DNA of 64,000 nucleotides from Ridgeia piscesae (Eukaryota; Annelida; Polychaeta; Sabellida; Siboglinidae): NCBI GenBank assembly GCA_025642075.2, contig JAODUO010001642.1, positions 51,074 to 115,073 of the forward strand, read 5' to 3'. Shown piece by piece: positions 1 to 12,590 of this stretch (position 1 is its first letter; each line of letters starts with the position of its first letter). The notes under the pieces were generated by a model. It saw only the letters and a program-made list of their open reading frames with translations, ran no database searches and was not told where the DNA came from. The position numbers and the translations under genes were made by a program.

Positions 1-1030
1 CATAGTTAAGTATTTAATAGTTAGTCACAAGCATAAATTCCGACGAATTTCACGCTAAAATATCACGTTACGGTACTTCCGTTTACCCCTCACAACTATT
101 TCGACTAGTCACTGTTACATATCGTGTAAAGTATATAGATGAATGAAGCATTTAATACGTCAAATACAGATCATTCCTGCCAACTTAATGTAATGATTTA
201 CTGGGCTGTCTATAATGTGCTGCCACTCTCAATATGTTAGTGCTACCAGCGTGGTGGCAAGCGTTGGGCGCTTGTTTGATATCGTTTGATATGATGATTA
301 GACTTAGAGTTTCACAACATTAAACACCTCTATTAATCTTGGCCTTGGCAAATAGATTCTTACACATGACCGAAGGCATAACCGTTTGCAGTTGCCTTAG
401 TATGGGATACCCCTAGCTTCAAGAAATTACCAGTTGGAATTCCGAAATTCACAGCTAATTGGCTGCTATGCATGAACTATTGCATATAACTATTGCTAGG
501 AACGTTATAGATGGATGATTGTGATTCATGTTGTGGGATTCCAGGTATGGCCGATACAGTGTATGCGAATATGATTTAGTACCTTAAAATGTGTCAACAA
601 AGTATACTTCTACGAACGCAGCAGTGAGATAAAAAAATGAACATACAGGTGACATATAATAGCACTGATAGCGTTTCTTCTGCAAATATTGTCGGAGCTA
701 TTGGCATATTGCCAGTTCTGCTGCAGTAGGCCTACCTGTTTTTCTTTGAAATGTCGGAGGTATGTTTTTTTTACACACCTATATCGCAATCCGTGGAATT
801 TCATATATATATGGAAACATATTGCCTGTATGGTCGCAAAATTAACGTGTTCGAATTGGCGGATTTATGTATACACAAGATAATTTATATATATAGCCTA
901 TTTTATATAGTTTTTATCATGTCTTTGAGCGTACGATTACTATTATTATTATTAATATCTACAAATTGCATGCATGCATGATAATTGGTGATAAAAAGCG
1001 AATGTGTATGATCCCAAGAATAACAATAAT
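1..1030. other. Intergenic, no gene recognised
   Basis: The short open frames here have no recognisable domain, splice-site pattern or codon bias. The DNA is AT-rich, non-repetitive sequence ahead of the foldback repeat. I see nothing functional in it. Confidence 0.5.
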
Positions 1031-1037
1031 TTCAAAC

Positions 1038-1266
1038 ATATTGGCGTCGATTAACAATATGTTTGTTACAGAACGAAACCATTTGTTGTTTCTGAATATA
1101 TATATATATAATATATATATATAATATATATATAATATATATTAAATATATATATATAATAAATATATATATATAATATATTATATATAAATATATATAT
1201 ATATATATATCAGAAACAAAAATGGTTTCGTTCTGTAACAAACATATTGTTAATCGACGCCAATAT
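1038..1266. repeat. Foldback (hairpin) repeat with AT core
   Basis: About 56 bp at 1038-1094 (ATATTGGCGTCGATTAACAA onward) returns as its near-perfect reverse complement at 1211-1266. The two arms are separated only by (AT)n-rich sequence. The structure is a long hairpin, either a foldback/MITE-like element or an inverted duplication at an AT-repeat breakage site. No target-site duplication is obvious. Confidence 0.75.
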
Positions 1267-1374
1267 CTATATATTACGTTTATATTCTGAGCAGTTAGTT
1301 TTGCTAAACAATGATAATAACGAATTGTGAAAAATAAAAAATAAACTATGCATGCCAACTATAGGTGACACGTT

Positions 1375-2131
<757 letters not shown>

Positions 2132-2235
2132 TTGGTGAATAATGTCGAGCTTTGCATTGTACGTAAGCAATCCATTTGTCATCGATGCAAGCCATACCTG
2201 AAGATGTCGTTAAGGTTACGACGAAAATAGTAGAC

Positions 2236-2515
2236 CGTGCGTGCAATAGTGAATTCATAACTGAAAGTTGGCAGGGTAAGAGAACGCTAGCGGGGGCACT
2301 AAAAACTAGCACCACAGCGTAGTAACAAATATTGTGTCGGCGTGTATATACGTAACATTGATGAATTACTAGCCAACATTTGCGTGCTGTGTCGTTCCTG
2401 TTGAAAGTTTCGCTCGTTATCGTATGATTTATAGAATGCACCATACACCGCAACACATTTGTTAACCGACATTTTGCGTGAGAGTCTTGTGCGATTGTTT
2501 GGTTAAACTGCAACT
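2236..2515 (-). repeat. Dispersed repeat R1, copy 1
   Basis: The minus strand holds GGTTAACAAATGTGTTGCGG followed by a block also present at about 10180-10335, 17510-17665, 52540-52880 and 59130-59450. No coding capacity is visible. It is probably a short non-autonomous mobile element or a relic of one. Confidence 0.65.
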
Positions 2516-3078
2516 CTAGTTTTATATTGAAGTCATTGCCTGATGATCCTTGTTAGAGGCGCCTTTGAGCGCAGGTTGTTTGTTAATAGTACTACTCTTG
2601 GTGTCGTTGTCATTGTCCTTGATTGTATCGTTGTCGTTATTGTTGATGTTGTTGTCGTATTGATTATGATTATATGGATTAAATTGATATTACTATTATC
2701 ATTATTATCATCGTAGCGTTATCGTTATTGTTGTTGTTGTTGTTACTGCTTTTGTTGTTTTTGATGTCATTTTCGTCATTATCGTCGTCAGCATCGTCAT
2801 TATCATCATCGTCATCATATTTGAGTAAACATCAAAACCTCGACATTGCACATACAAACCAGGCACTGCAGCAGACATGGCAACATGCCTACTGTCCTGA
2901 CGCAGTTTGCTAATGATATACAAGGTATATTATAAATAGCTTTCTTACACCTGCATGGCTATTTGTCTTTCTTGCGTCTTTGTGTCTGTCGAAAGAAAAT
3001 ACTTTATGGAAAGAATGTTTCGCTGGAAATGATATTCGCATACAGGGTTTTTGCACCTTATTACGACGAAGTGACTAT

Positions 3079-3184
3079 CTCTCCCTCTCCCTCTCCCTCT
3101 CCCTCTCCCTCTCCCTCTCCCTCTCCCTCTCCCTCTCCCTCTCCCTCTCCCTCTCCCTCTCCCTCTCCCTCTCCCTCTCCCTCT
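3079..3184. repeat. (CTCTCC)n microsatellite
   Basis: A near-perfect 6-bp tandem array of about 17 units. It lies about 240 bp upstream of the TATA box of the cysteine-rich peptide gene at 3421. It is pyrimidine-only on this strand, so it could form triplex or H-DNA near that promoter. Confidence 0.95.
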
Positions 3185-3420
3185 CACCTCGAACTGCTGA
3201 CGATGCGGTTTCGTTGGATCCGTGCCAATGACCACAACTCTACATTCAAGTATCGTTGCTCTATATAAAAAAAAGGTTCCACGTAGATGATAAACACGTT
3301 GTTCGAGGTCTTTTCCATGAGCTTGTAAATAAAATTACCACGGATGTGTCAGAAAACGATCAATACAAATATGGCACCGTTTTTCTGCAAACTGTGCTGG
3401 AACAGTTCCAGTTTCTTTAC

Positions 3421-3505
3421 TATATAAAGAGAGTTCTACGATGGCTTCATCAACGACTTGTAGCGACTCGTCACTTGTACGAATTCCTTCTTGCGGTAGA
3501 AAAAG
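3421..3505 (+). promoter_or_regulatory. Core promoter and 5' UTR exon of peptide gene A1
   Basis: TATATAAAG at 3421-3429 is followed by AGAGTTCTACG. The same block (TATATAAAGA, C or G, AGTTCT, C or A, CG) occurs at the equivalent place upstream of gene B near 57427 on the minus strand. Transcription should start near 3450, and the first exon ends at 3505 with AAAAAG|GTAAGT. The matching acceptor is TTTGCCTAG at 3651-3659, directly before the exon carrying the start codon. An ATG at 3441 is in frame after splicing but lies too close to the TATA box to be transcribed. Confidence 0.7.
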
Positions 3506-3675
3506 GTAAGTACATTTCCTGTTTCGAAGTTCATGGACAAAATGCAATCCGCAGTTACCGCAACTGGGTAGTAAAGTCATGTGAATCTAACAGAAAGCAC
3601 AACGTCAAGAAGTCCTGTCATAGCAATTTACTTAATGTCGTATTTCTCTATTTGCCTAGTTGCTGTGAAGAGACA

Positions 3676-4013
3676 ATGCGTGCGATTGTTGTCCTGCTTT
3701 TCGCGGTCTTGGCTTTGACATTTGTAGAGGCTCAGGCAGATGGTAACGTAAGTAACACACTTCATCTTAATTACATTGAATTGGATACGGCGCATGATCT
3801 ACAGCGACAGGTATATATAAATGATAGTACAAACGACAACCTAGACACTGAGAAATGTCACTACAAACAGCAATATCTGTTGTTTGTAGTAATTGTTGTT
3901 GCTGTTGTTTTTGTTTTTATTATTATAATTGTACTTATTATTGTTATTAATAATAGTAACATTATTATGTTTAGCATAGGTATCAATAATAATAATAATA
4001 ATATTAGTACTAA

Positions 4014-4087
<74 letters not shown>

Positions 4088-4088
4088 A

Positions 4089-4120
<32 letters not shown>

Positions 4121-4121
4121 A

Positions 4122-4173
<52 letters not shown>

Positions 4174-4182
4174 TAGTAGTAA

Positions 4183-4245
<63 letters not shown>

Positions 4246-4664
4246 AAGAAGAAACTGTGGTGTAATTGGCATTACAACAATATCAGCTTATAATAATTGA
4301 TCGTAACGTAGGTAAACTGAGGAACATTGATTAAACGTGCATTTAAAAGTACATTTCCTTTTTCTAAATACCCACGTTTCATATTGTGTGAGTATGTTCT
4401 CCTAGTTGCTCACAACTAGACAGGCTTGGAGACTGGTATAAGGAGACTGGTGTCTACACCGACAATATGAATATATGTATATGAATCATTTCTCTAAAAT
4501 TGTGTAAGCTTCGGTAGATTAGAAAAAAATCATGGTTTGATGTGGTTGATCTGTAGGAAGCTGCTGATCTGAGTTTGTCGATGAATGAAGAAAGCGACCA
4601 TGTCAATGGTGAGTTTCTCTTACGTAGACTAATCGCACGGAAGCGTTAATTGAATGTATACAAC

Positions 4665-4729
<65 letters not shown>

Positions 4730-5826
4730 CATATATATGTATATTATACATATGTTTGTTTGCATGAATATGTAAGAGTATCCAATGCCAATGCCACGTG
4801 TGATTTGATTGGTTTCTCATGTTAACTTTGTACTTAAGCATAATATGATTGCATTATTAATAATTTATACACACATCAAGGCATGCATAGTATTTGTATG
4901 TGGCAAATAATTTCATGTGTACTGCACGTTTTAGCTAAGGTAATTATTGATGTAGTTATCCAGTATAACTGATAATACTATTATATATCATTTTATTTAT
5001 TATGTTATATATTAGGAATGGGATATCATGCACACTATGATAAATATACCGAACTATGCAAATGTTGGCCAACTTACAATAACACGCATAAACTATTCGC
5101 ATTCTACCAAAATATTATTATACGTGAATTAACCCTGCGCTATTCCTTGATTTCAGTTGCCGGCGATCGTGTCAAAAGAGGTAACGAATGGTTTATTTTT
5201 ACATTAGCTGAGTTACCCGGTATTGCCCCGGGATAAATAAATAATTCCTTTATTCCCTAACTGTCGTATTTCCAGTGTCTCATTTGTATATGATGCAGTT
5301 ACCTATAGAACTCTATTTAAATCTTTTTAAATGTTTTACCTCCAACATTCCGGACGTAATTCAAAAATGTCTATCTAATGACTTTCACAATGGAACCAAG
5401 ATATATTTGGCAAAAACAGTCGGACACATGCTAAACGAACGCACAAAGAACTAACTGTCCTGTATATATTTTATATATGCATATATTTCCATAATGGCCA
5501 TTTCAAATACATCATTTATATAACGCATATTTTGTCGTCATATTTAGGTATTTTCCATGAACTGTAAGAGTATATTTTGAAATGCATTTGTTGCAGCATC
5601 TGGCGGTGTTCGAATAATTTCTGTTGGTGGATGTCGCTGCTCTAGTTGGGGGCGGGTCTACTGCCATTCTGCGTCGTGGGGATGCTACTGTCATCGCCAT
5701 GCTACAAATGATGGAGGCTGTCTCATTTCCCGCGGATTGAGAGGCGCCCAGGTTATGGGATACCATGGGGCCTACTGCCGTTGTCGCAACAATACACCAT
5801 ACTTGTATGTAAGCGTATACCAATAG
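3676..5826 (+). CDS. Secreted eight-cysteine prepropeptide A1 (4 coding exons)
   Basis: Coding exons are 3676-3747, 4557-4608, 5157-5180 and 5597-5826, with intron phases 0, 1 and 1 and a consensus GT or AG at every junction. They join to a 125-residue protein. Residues 1-20 form a hydrophobic signal peptide starting MRAIVVLLFAVLALTF. Residues 21-49 are an acidic propeptide containing MNEESD and ending DRVKR, a dibasic processing site. The mature part, about 76 residues from ASGGVRIIS, has eight cysteines spaced CxC-x7-C-x6-CxC-x8-C-x14-CxC and ends PYLYVSVYQ. An AATAAA follows the stop at about 5923. Gene B has the same exon plan, phases and cysteine frame. I infer a secreted host-defence or venom-type peptide from its form alone. 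I do not recognise the family, and the function is unknown. The second intron-side reading frames full of serine are (AGT)n artefacts. Confidence 0.82.
4012..4245. repeat. (AGT)n microsatellite inside the first coding intron
   Basis: An AGT trinucleotide array with AAT interruptions, lying in the 3748-4556 intron of gene A1. Reading through it from the signal exon gives a false polyserine ORF. Confidence 0.95.
4669..4727. repeat. (AT)n microsatellite in intron 2 of gene A1
   Basis: A perfect AT dinucleotide run just downstream of the propeptide exon (4557-4608). A mixed AT-rich tail follows it. Confidence 0.9.
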
Positions 5827-5836
5827 TCCCGGCTGC

Positions 5837-5946
5837 TTTCACCAGGTGGCAACGGTGGTTTAGGCACACCCCGCCAGGGACAGCCACGACGATGGCAGAA
5901 GCGAAAAAGGCGACGTCGATGAAATAAATCATTGGACTCTATTTGA
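5837..5946 (+). terminator. 3' UTR of gene A1: polyadenylation signal and conserved motif
   Basis: After the stop at 5826 comes GTGGCAACGG at 5843, a short arginine-rich open frame ending TGA, AATAAA at about 5923, and CATTGGACTCTATTTGA at 5930-5946. The last motif recurs 3' of every other family member: 20498-20514, 13553-13569 (one change), 54738-54754 and 61234-61250 (one change), all on the minus strand. It may be a 3'-end processing or mRNA stability element. Confidence 0.6.
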
Positions 5947-6424
5947 TTGCCTTCACTAATTCTGTCTCTACTTGGAACTATTAATAAGACGAACTGCAAA
6001 ACAATTTGAAAATCCATAACACCTGATTCGCGACTAATCAATTTGCTATGCTATGTACTGTGATTGTTTATACAATATCAAGTTTGTTAAATGTTGATAT
6101 GCACTTATCTGTTCAATGTTCCATGATATTAAATCTAAAGTCGTCAAATATTAAGTGGTCGTTCGTATTTGAGTACGTGGTTTCACGCATACACAAACGC
6201 GGTGTGTATGTACGCACACGCACATCGACACGCACATATGTACACATAAAACACGCACGTTTAAATTCCTTCTCCTCGTGTGTCGCGCTGTTCAGAATGT
6301 CTGACCTCACTAGTGACAACATTGTCACCTACTCGCTCGTTGACATTACCGCGGTGCCACCGTGCACTACACGGTTGGCGGTCTCTCTCTGTCTCTGTGG
6401 TAGGACCGACACACTCTCTCTCAC

Positions 6425-6717
<293 letters not shown>

Positions 6718-7517
6718 CTGGACACCTTGTGCATGAGAAACATCAATTGTAGCTAACTGAATGTCCCACAGGGGCTCAACAGCACGGATTTCGTCATCGA
6801 AATTAGATCCCAATAGATGGCAATACGACTGCGTTGTTGCTAGCTGTGTACAGATGGTACATGGCGTGAAATGAAAAACGAACCGGTTAGCGAAGAAAGG
6901 GACACATTACCATAAGTCGGCAACAGAGGGGCACGGGAGCGGCCCATCAATTCGTTCTTGATGCGGAACATTACTCTACTATCGTAGCTTGCTGAATCAA
7001 TCTATGTTCGATACTAAATAGATTTCCCCAAGGCGATGTTTCGCTGGTTTAACTCTCGCAGATTTGTGTTTACATTTTCCGATGTATGACGATACGGGTG
7101 TGTCGCCATCTACACTCAGTTCAACGGACTCGTTTTGTGAGCTAGCCTGATTAGTAATATATTATGTATGACAGCGTATTTGTGTAGTAGTATGCGTATG
7201 TGTGTGTGTGTGTGTGTGGTGTGCGTGTGCGTGTGCGTGTGCGTGCGTGTGAGTGAGGATATGCGAGTGTGTGCGTGTATTTATGCGTAAGCGTGTGCGT
7301 TTATGTTAGTGCATATGTGTGAGCGTGTGGGTAGTAAAACAAAAACAAAACTCAGACATTTCAAACACAAACAAGGCATTGCCGTCAAAGGTGAAATCTG
7401 CCAACGACTCCGAAACTGTTTGCCAATAATAATTTTATACATTATGAATCGTAGAAAACCTACCATGGGTAGAGTGTTCTAATGTGATTTTTTTCGATCT
7501 TGGTGACTCCTTAATTG

Positions 7518-7649
7518 TAGTAGTAGTAGTAGTAGTAGCAGTAGTAGTAGTAGTAATAGTAGTAGTAGTAGTAGTACTAGAAGTAGAAGTAGTATTATGA
7601 ATAGTAGTAGTAGTAGTAGTAGTAGCAGTAGTAGTAGTAGTAGTAGTGC

Positions 7650-7705
<56 letters not shown>

Positions 7706-7724
7706 ATAGTAGCAGTAGTAGGTA
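7518..7724. repeat. (AGT)n microsatellite
   Basis: An imperfect trinucleotide array with AGC, AGA and AAT variants, about 200 bp long. Confidence 0.93.
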
Positions 7725-7741
7725 GTAGAGTTACTTGTTTA

Positions 7742-7820
7742 CTTAATAATTTACATAATACGCCACTGATTTGACATTATACACGCACACCACACGCCCA
7801 CGCACGCAGGCACGCACGCA

Positions 7821-7888
<68 letters not shown>

Positions 7889-7965
7889 AACTCGAATGTA
7901 TACAATCTTTTCTAACATTTTTAATGATAGGTAAGCCGCATTTTTGCTCAAATGCATTGTTGACA
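7742..7965 (+). repeat. Arm of a local inverted repeat (partner 9700-9885)
   Basis: ACGCCACTGATTTGACATTA, then a CA/CG dinucleotide stretch, then a block starting near 7888 (TGTATACAATCTTTTC) and ending in GCTCAAATGCA. The same segments occur in reverse order and orientation at 9700-9885. The intervening 1.7 kb shows no gene I recognise. Confidence 0.8.
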
Positions 7966-7969
7966 TATT

Positions 7970-9500
7970 TCTGAACGCTGAAAACAAACCCACCCGCAGA
8001 TTGCATGCATCCAAATCCATGCTGACGTTGATACCCGCACGGATAAACTGTAAATGGTCACTGGCCTAATTCATCCATGTTATTCTTTTTTCTCCGCTTA
8101 CGCCATGAGGTCTGAGAGAAAAGCGCGGAGTACAATTTAATACTAGTTTATGGTCATCGTACGCTTCAAGATATGACAGTCCGTGGTACAAAATAGGTCA
8201 TGCTTTGTGTAGACCGATGCCAGACAACTATATCTCCACGGTCGAATGAACACAACTATGCAAGGCTTCACCAATGAACCAGGTCATGCCGCGTGTCTAT
8301 CCCAACGGCGTGAAAATTGCTGCACGGCATCTGACCTTAACAACAATGCCGAATAAATATTAAAATATACGAATAAATATACAAATAAACATACATTTTA
8401 AATATATTCTCAACACTGCTTTCGAGTAGGTGTTACGAATACTCCGCCTTGAGGAACGACTGTGGGAACGGCGCTGTCGCGTGTGGTTGTTTACACATAG
8501 AGGTTTGGCGCCTAAGGACATTGTAAGCTAGCAACATAGTGACAAAACAAATATCATTGCGTGCGTAGTTGCGCCATGTCATGTCGTTGAATTTGAACAT
8601 TTCGCCCCTCCACCTAGCGAATGCTTTTGGAAGGTGGCAATGATGCTTCATGCATACTCCATCAGAGGCCGCCATGATGAAAGCAGATGAAAAAGGCGAT
8701 GCTGAAACGCAAGCATTGTACTATGTTCCTTTTCTCTTATAATTTCGTTTCACACTAAAATTAGTAATGAGACCACCTCCAAAATAGTTACAGTGTTATA
8801 CAATGTGTGTGTTCTTTAAGTAAAACAATACGATGATTTGTACGTGTTCAATATGCCGATGACAATAAATCCGTATCAGCCAAATATAATATATAGTGTG
8901 CAATGTGCAAAGTGTAATACAATATCCAATGTGTAATGTGTCCGTGTGCGGGTGCCTGTGCGTGTAGTTGTGCTGTGCTGTATGTGCATGTGACAAGCAA
9001 TGCCTATTGAGAGGGAACGTTAAAAACGGGATGCCATATGTGGTATGTGTGTGAGTTTATATTAATTAGTTTGTGTATGTGAGTGTGTATGCGTGCGTGT
9101 GTGCGTGAGTGTGTTTGACGGAGCATGTGAGTGCGTGAGTGTGTGTGTAAGAGTGCGTATGCGCGGGCGTGTGTGTGTGACTTTGTACGCCTACATGTGT
9201 ACCTCACAATCAGATGATCACCAGAACCATATACTAAGGTATGTTCCTCTTGGCCCAGTATGTAGTTAAAGGAAAAATAACAAATAACCACCACTTAATT
9301 ACGTTTGCTACATGGGTCGACCTCATTCTTTCGCTATATATGTAACTGTTATTGTTTGCCTCTACGAAATCCTTAGTGGGCTCGTTCCATCAAACAATTC
9401 CGTTGCAATCATACGGCTATATACACTAATGAATATATATCACTGGCGCCCTCAAATATGGCTCATCTTAGTGTTACTATATAGATCTAGGCACTCGTGC
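7970..9500. other. Spacer of the local inverted repeat, no gene recognised
   Basis: Non-repetitive AT-rich sequence, with a TG-rich degenerate stretch at about 8930-9180. Open frames up to about 100 codons occur on both strands without recognisable domains or splice-site support. Confidence 0.45.
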
Positions 9501-9520
9501 GTTTCCGTGGGCACTTGTGT

Positions 9521-9695
<175 letters not shown>

Positions 9696-9699
9696 GTGT

Positions 9700-9885
9700 G
9701 TGTGCATGCATTTGAGCAAAAATGCGGCTTACCTATCATTAAAAATGTTAGAAAAGATTGTATACATTCCAGTTTGTGTGCGTGTGTGTGTGTGTGTGCG
9801 TGCGTGCGTGCGTAGCCAGCGTGCGTGTGCGTGTGGTGTGCGTGTGTGTATAATGTCAAATCAGTGGCGTATTATATTATTTGGG
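9700..9885 (-). repeat. Arm of a local inverted repeat (partner 7742-7965)
   Basis: TGCATTTGAGCAAAAATGCG at 9709 onward through ATAATGTCAAATCAGTGGCG is the reverse complement of 7742-7965. The internal CA/TG stretch is much shorter here. Confidence 0.8.
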
Positions 9886-10179
9886 CGTGTCTAATCAACC
9901 TCCATTTAGTACGTAGCCGTTGATCTAACCCATCCTCATATGTTAAAGAGGCGTGTAACCGTTTAGGAATATTTATACATTATTTGGAAATGCGCCAAGT
10001 GCAAATGAATCTCTGTAACATCGTCCAATTCCACCCCAGTTTAAATATCTGACAAGGCCCCTTGACGAGAGAATACAAACCTGCAAAAGACAACCCCCTT
10101 TACCGTTCCCAGCACTTCTAGTGTGGCGACACGATGCGCAGTAGATACGAATATAAATTCGACGGGCAACCGGATAAAA

Positions 10180-10335
10180 AAACGCGACGAGAGAGTCGTA
10201 GCAAATGCAGGTTAGCAAATGTGTTGCGGAGTATACTGCCTTGTACGAATTCCAGGTGTGAAACAGTGCAAGCGTTTGCTGAGAATTTACGAATGTTAAC
10301 GCAAATACGACATTTGCTTCTCACTTGTTTTTTCT
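10180..10335 (+). repeat. Dispersed repeat R1, diverged copy
   Basis: GAGAGTCGTAGCAAATGCAG, then GGTTAGCAAATGTGTTGCGG, then a tail ending in ACGCAAATACGACATTTG. It follows the order of the R1 copies at 17.5, 52.5 and 59.1 kb with many substitutions. Confidence 0.55.
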
Positions 10336-10339
10336 AGTT

Positions 10340-12590
10340 GTAAGACCACATGCTCGTATGCTCTTACTCTGCAATTGTTAACCTGTTATGAAAAGAAAAA
10401 AGTTGTCAACTATGAGCGTGTTGGTAAGAATTGACAAAGGCACACACTGTCTATTCCGGCTAAACTAGGTGACCTATTTTCGTCGTAACGCAAACCGCGT
10501 ATTTATTTGCATGGCGTGCAGAGATGCCAAATGTAGTGTTTACATCATCATGCAATGTTGCTGGTGCCAGAGTCACTCCTGTGAATACAGTACGTAGAGC
10601 GAAGACTTCGTTCAAGGATTCGTTCAACATAATAGCAAGTAAAACATGACGTTGCACCACGCACGAGTCCCAAGTGGCGGAGTGCAATAGTTTTGCAACA
10701 GAAAGAGCAGAAACTTAGTAGCAATGCTCACACACTGAATGCAGCTGAATTGATTGCTTTTCTCCGTGTGCGTGATGGCGAACAATGCCAGAGTGTGGAT
10801 ATGTCATTCACTGGACGTATCGAAATGTAAGAAAACACACAGCGCCTTCTGAATACTTCAAAAAGCTCTGCTTCAAACCTATCAAAGGGTGAGTGGGCAA
10901 TTCTTCTTAAGAAATTGAGTGTTTGTGAGGCATTGGTGTCCTCAGCACAAGAGTTTCAACTTCAATTGGTGAAAACGCCTTCCATCGGTTATTTCATCTG
11001 AATAAACATGGGCATGTCTACAACCAGCACTGTCTAAGATATTTGACGGCGGTTCGTTTCCGAAATGTGATTAGTAACAAGACGGTTCTTGTAATCGTTC
11101 AACGTCAAGTACTAGTGAATGTTATAAAATCTCTAACACAGGGGAAGGATTCAGTGTCACGAGTTGGTGAGTATTCACATATCATATAAATCATATAAAT
11201 ATCTAACTAACACAACGGAAGTATCGGTGTCACATACTAACTGTCTTAACTTACCAAGATTGTGTCGTTAATATCATACCTGACCCACAGGTGAAAAATA
11301 GTTCAATAACTGCTTTCAGTTGATCTAAACTTAAATGTGAAATACATTGTTCAACTGTGTATAACATTATTTGTCAGAGCAATTACTGTTTTGAATTAGA
11401 ACATGAAGGTACAATGTTCTATAATACCTTTATTGACATTGTTGACAGCTGACGTATGACATTTGAGGTATTCCTTGTAATTGAAGCATATGTATTGTGT
11501 TTGTTTATGAAATCATTTGAATTGTTCTCAGTTCACCCATAGTGAACAACTGGGTGTGTTACTCGAAATGTTCTAGAATTATCCGACATCAGTTCCTAAT
11601 AAACATGTGTTATGTATATTTCCACTGTGTGATGTGTTCATAGTTATATCTGGTACACTGTAACTGCTGTGTACGAAATGTCATTCTTAACTTATAATTG
11701 TTGTTAAAGAACAGTATTTTTGTATTATGACAAATTACTTGGTTTGCATGTTGTGCATTACTTTTGAATCACTTCTAGCAAGTGAACCAGTGTTGTATGA
11801 TCAAAAATGTAACTTCAATCTAAGTTGTGGTATGAATATGTTGTTTTGGTAAAATAAAAATATTGTGTAACTTGTGGAATGTAGTTAAGTTTTGATTTTA
11901 ATTAATTGATTTTTCAATTCCAATTCCAAGAATACAATTAGCATAAATAAAACATCTGCAATTGCTGAAATATAAATTATTAGTGTTAGTACCGTTTTGC
12001 ATTTAATTGCTCATTTCACTAGCTTGTGGTGATGTATGTTAATTTATGAAATTGTTGCTTGAATACAACTAAATAAAAAGTACATTTGTCTGTCCTGTCC
12101 CTCTTGGATAAATTATCTCATGGTGTTCGACATCTGTGATACATAAATTAAGTATATTCGACAAGAAAGTACAATTCAATCAAGTTCTAAGAATTATGTA
12201 TGATTAAGATATAATAGGTAAAAGCAATTGTTAGGAAATATTTACATTTCACAGCAAGAGCAGTTCATCACACTGATGTTGAACACTATAAAATAAATTG
12301 TCAATTTGTCTTCGAATGCGCAACAATGCACTATGTATTGCATGTTCTATAACAACTAAACAGGCAGGTACTGTTATTGTCAGGTGGCTTTCAATTGTGA
12401 GATAGTTACTGTAGTTGTGCATGGTTGTTACCTGAAGCATTGCATCATCATAAAGAGCATTATGTCTTACCAATATGACAACATTGTTATTTATATTAAG
12501 ACGCCATGTCTTGAATATTGTTGTGGGATGCAATTTGCTAGGAAAGTCGAACTGCTACTTAGACCGCACCCCTAAGAATCGGACGTATAT
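10340..12590. other. Gene desert, AT-rich unique sequence
   Basis: There are no ORFs above about 95 codons, no long tandem repeats and no recognisable exon. This is one of the few stretches of the window without microsatellites. I see nothing supportable in it. Confidence 0.5.

Noticed and set aside
3256..4176. 306-codon ORF with a polyserine end
   Set aside because: It reads through the 5' UTR exon, an intron, the A1 signal exon and into the intronic (AGT)n. The spliced model, with a matching paralogue, explains the same DNA better.
5803..5843. Splice from TAT|GTAAGC (5808) to 5843 as a fifth A1 coding exon
   Set aside because: In that phase the new exon gives only VATVV and a stop. A2 lacks the GTAAGC donor (it reads GTATGG) yet ends at the same stop position, so the terminal exon more likely ends the protein at 5826.
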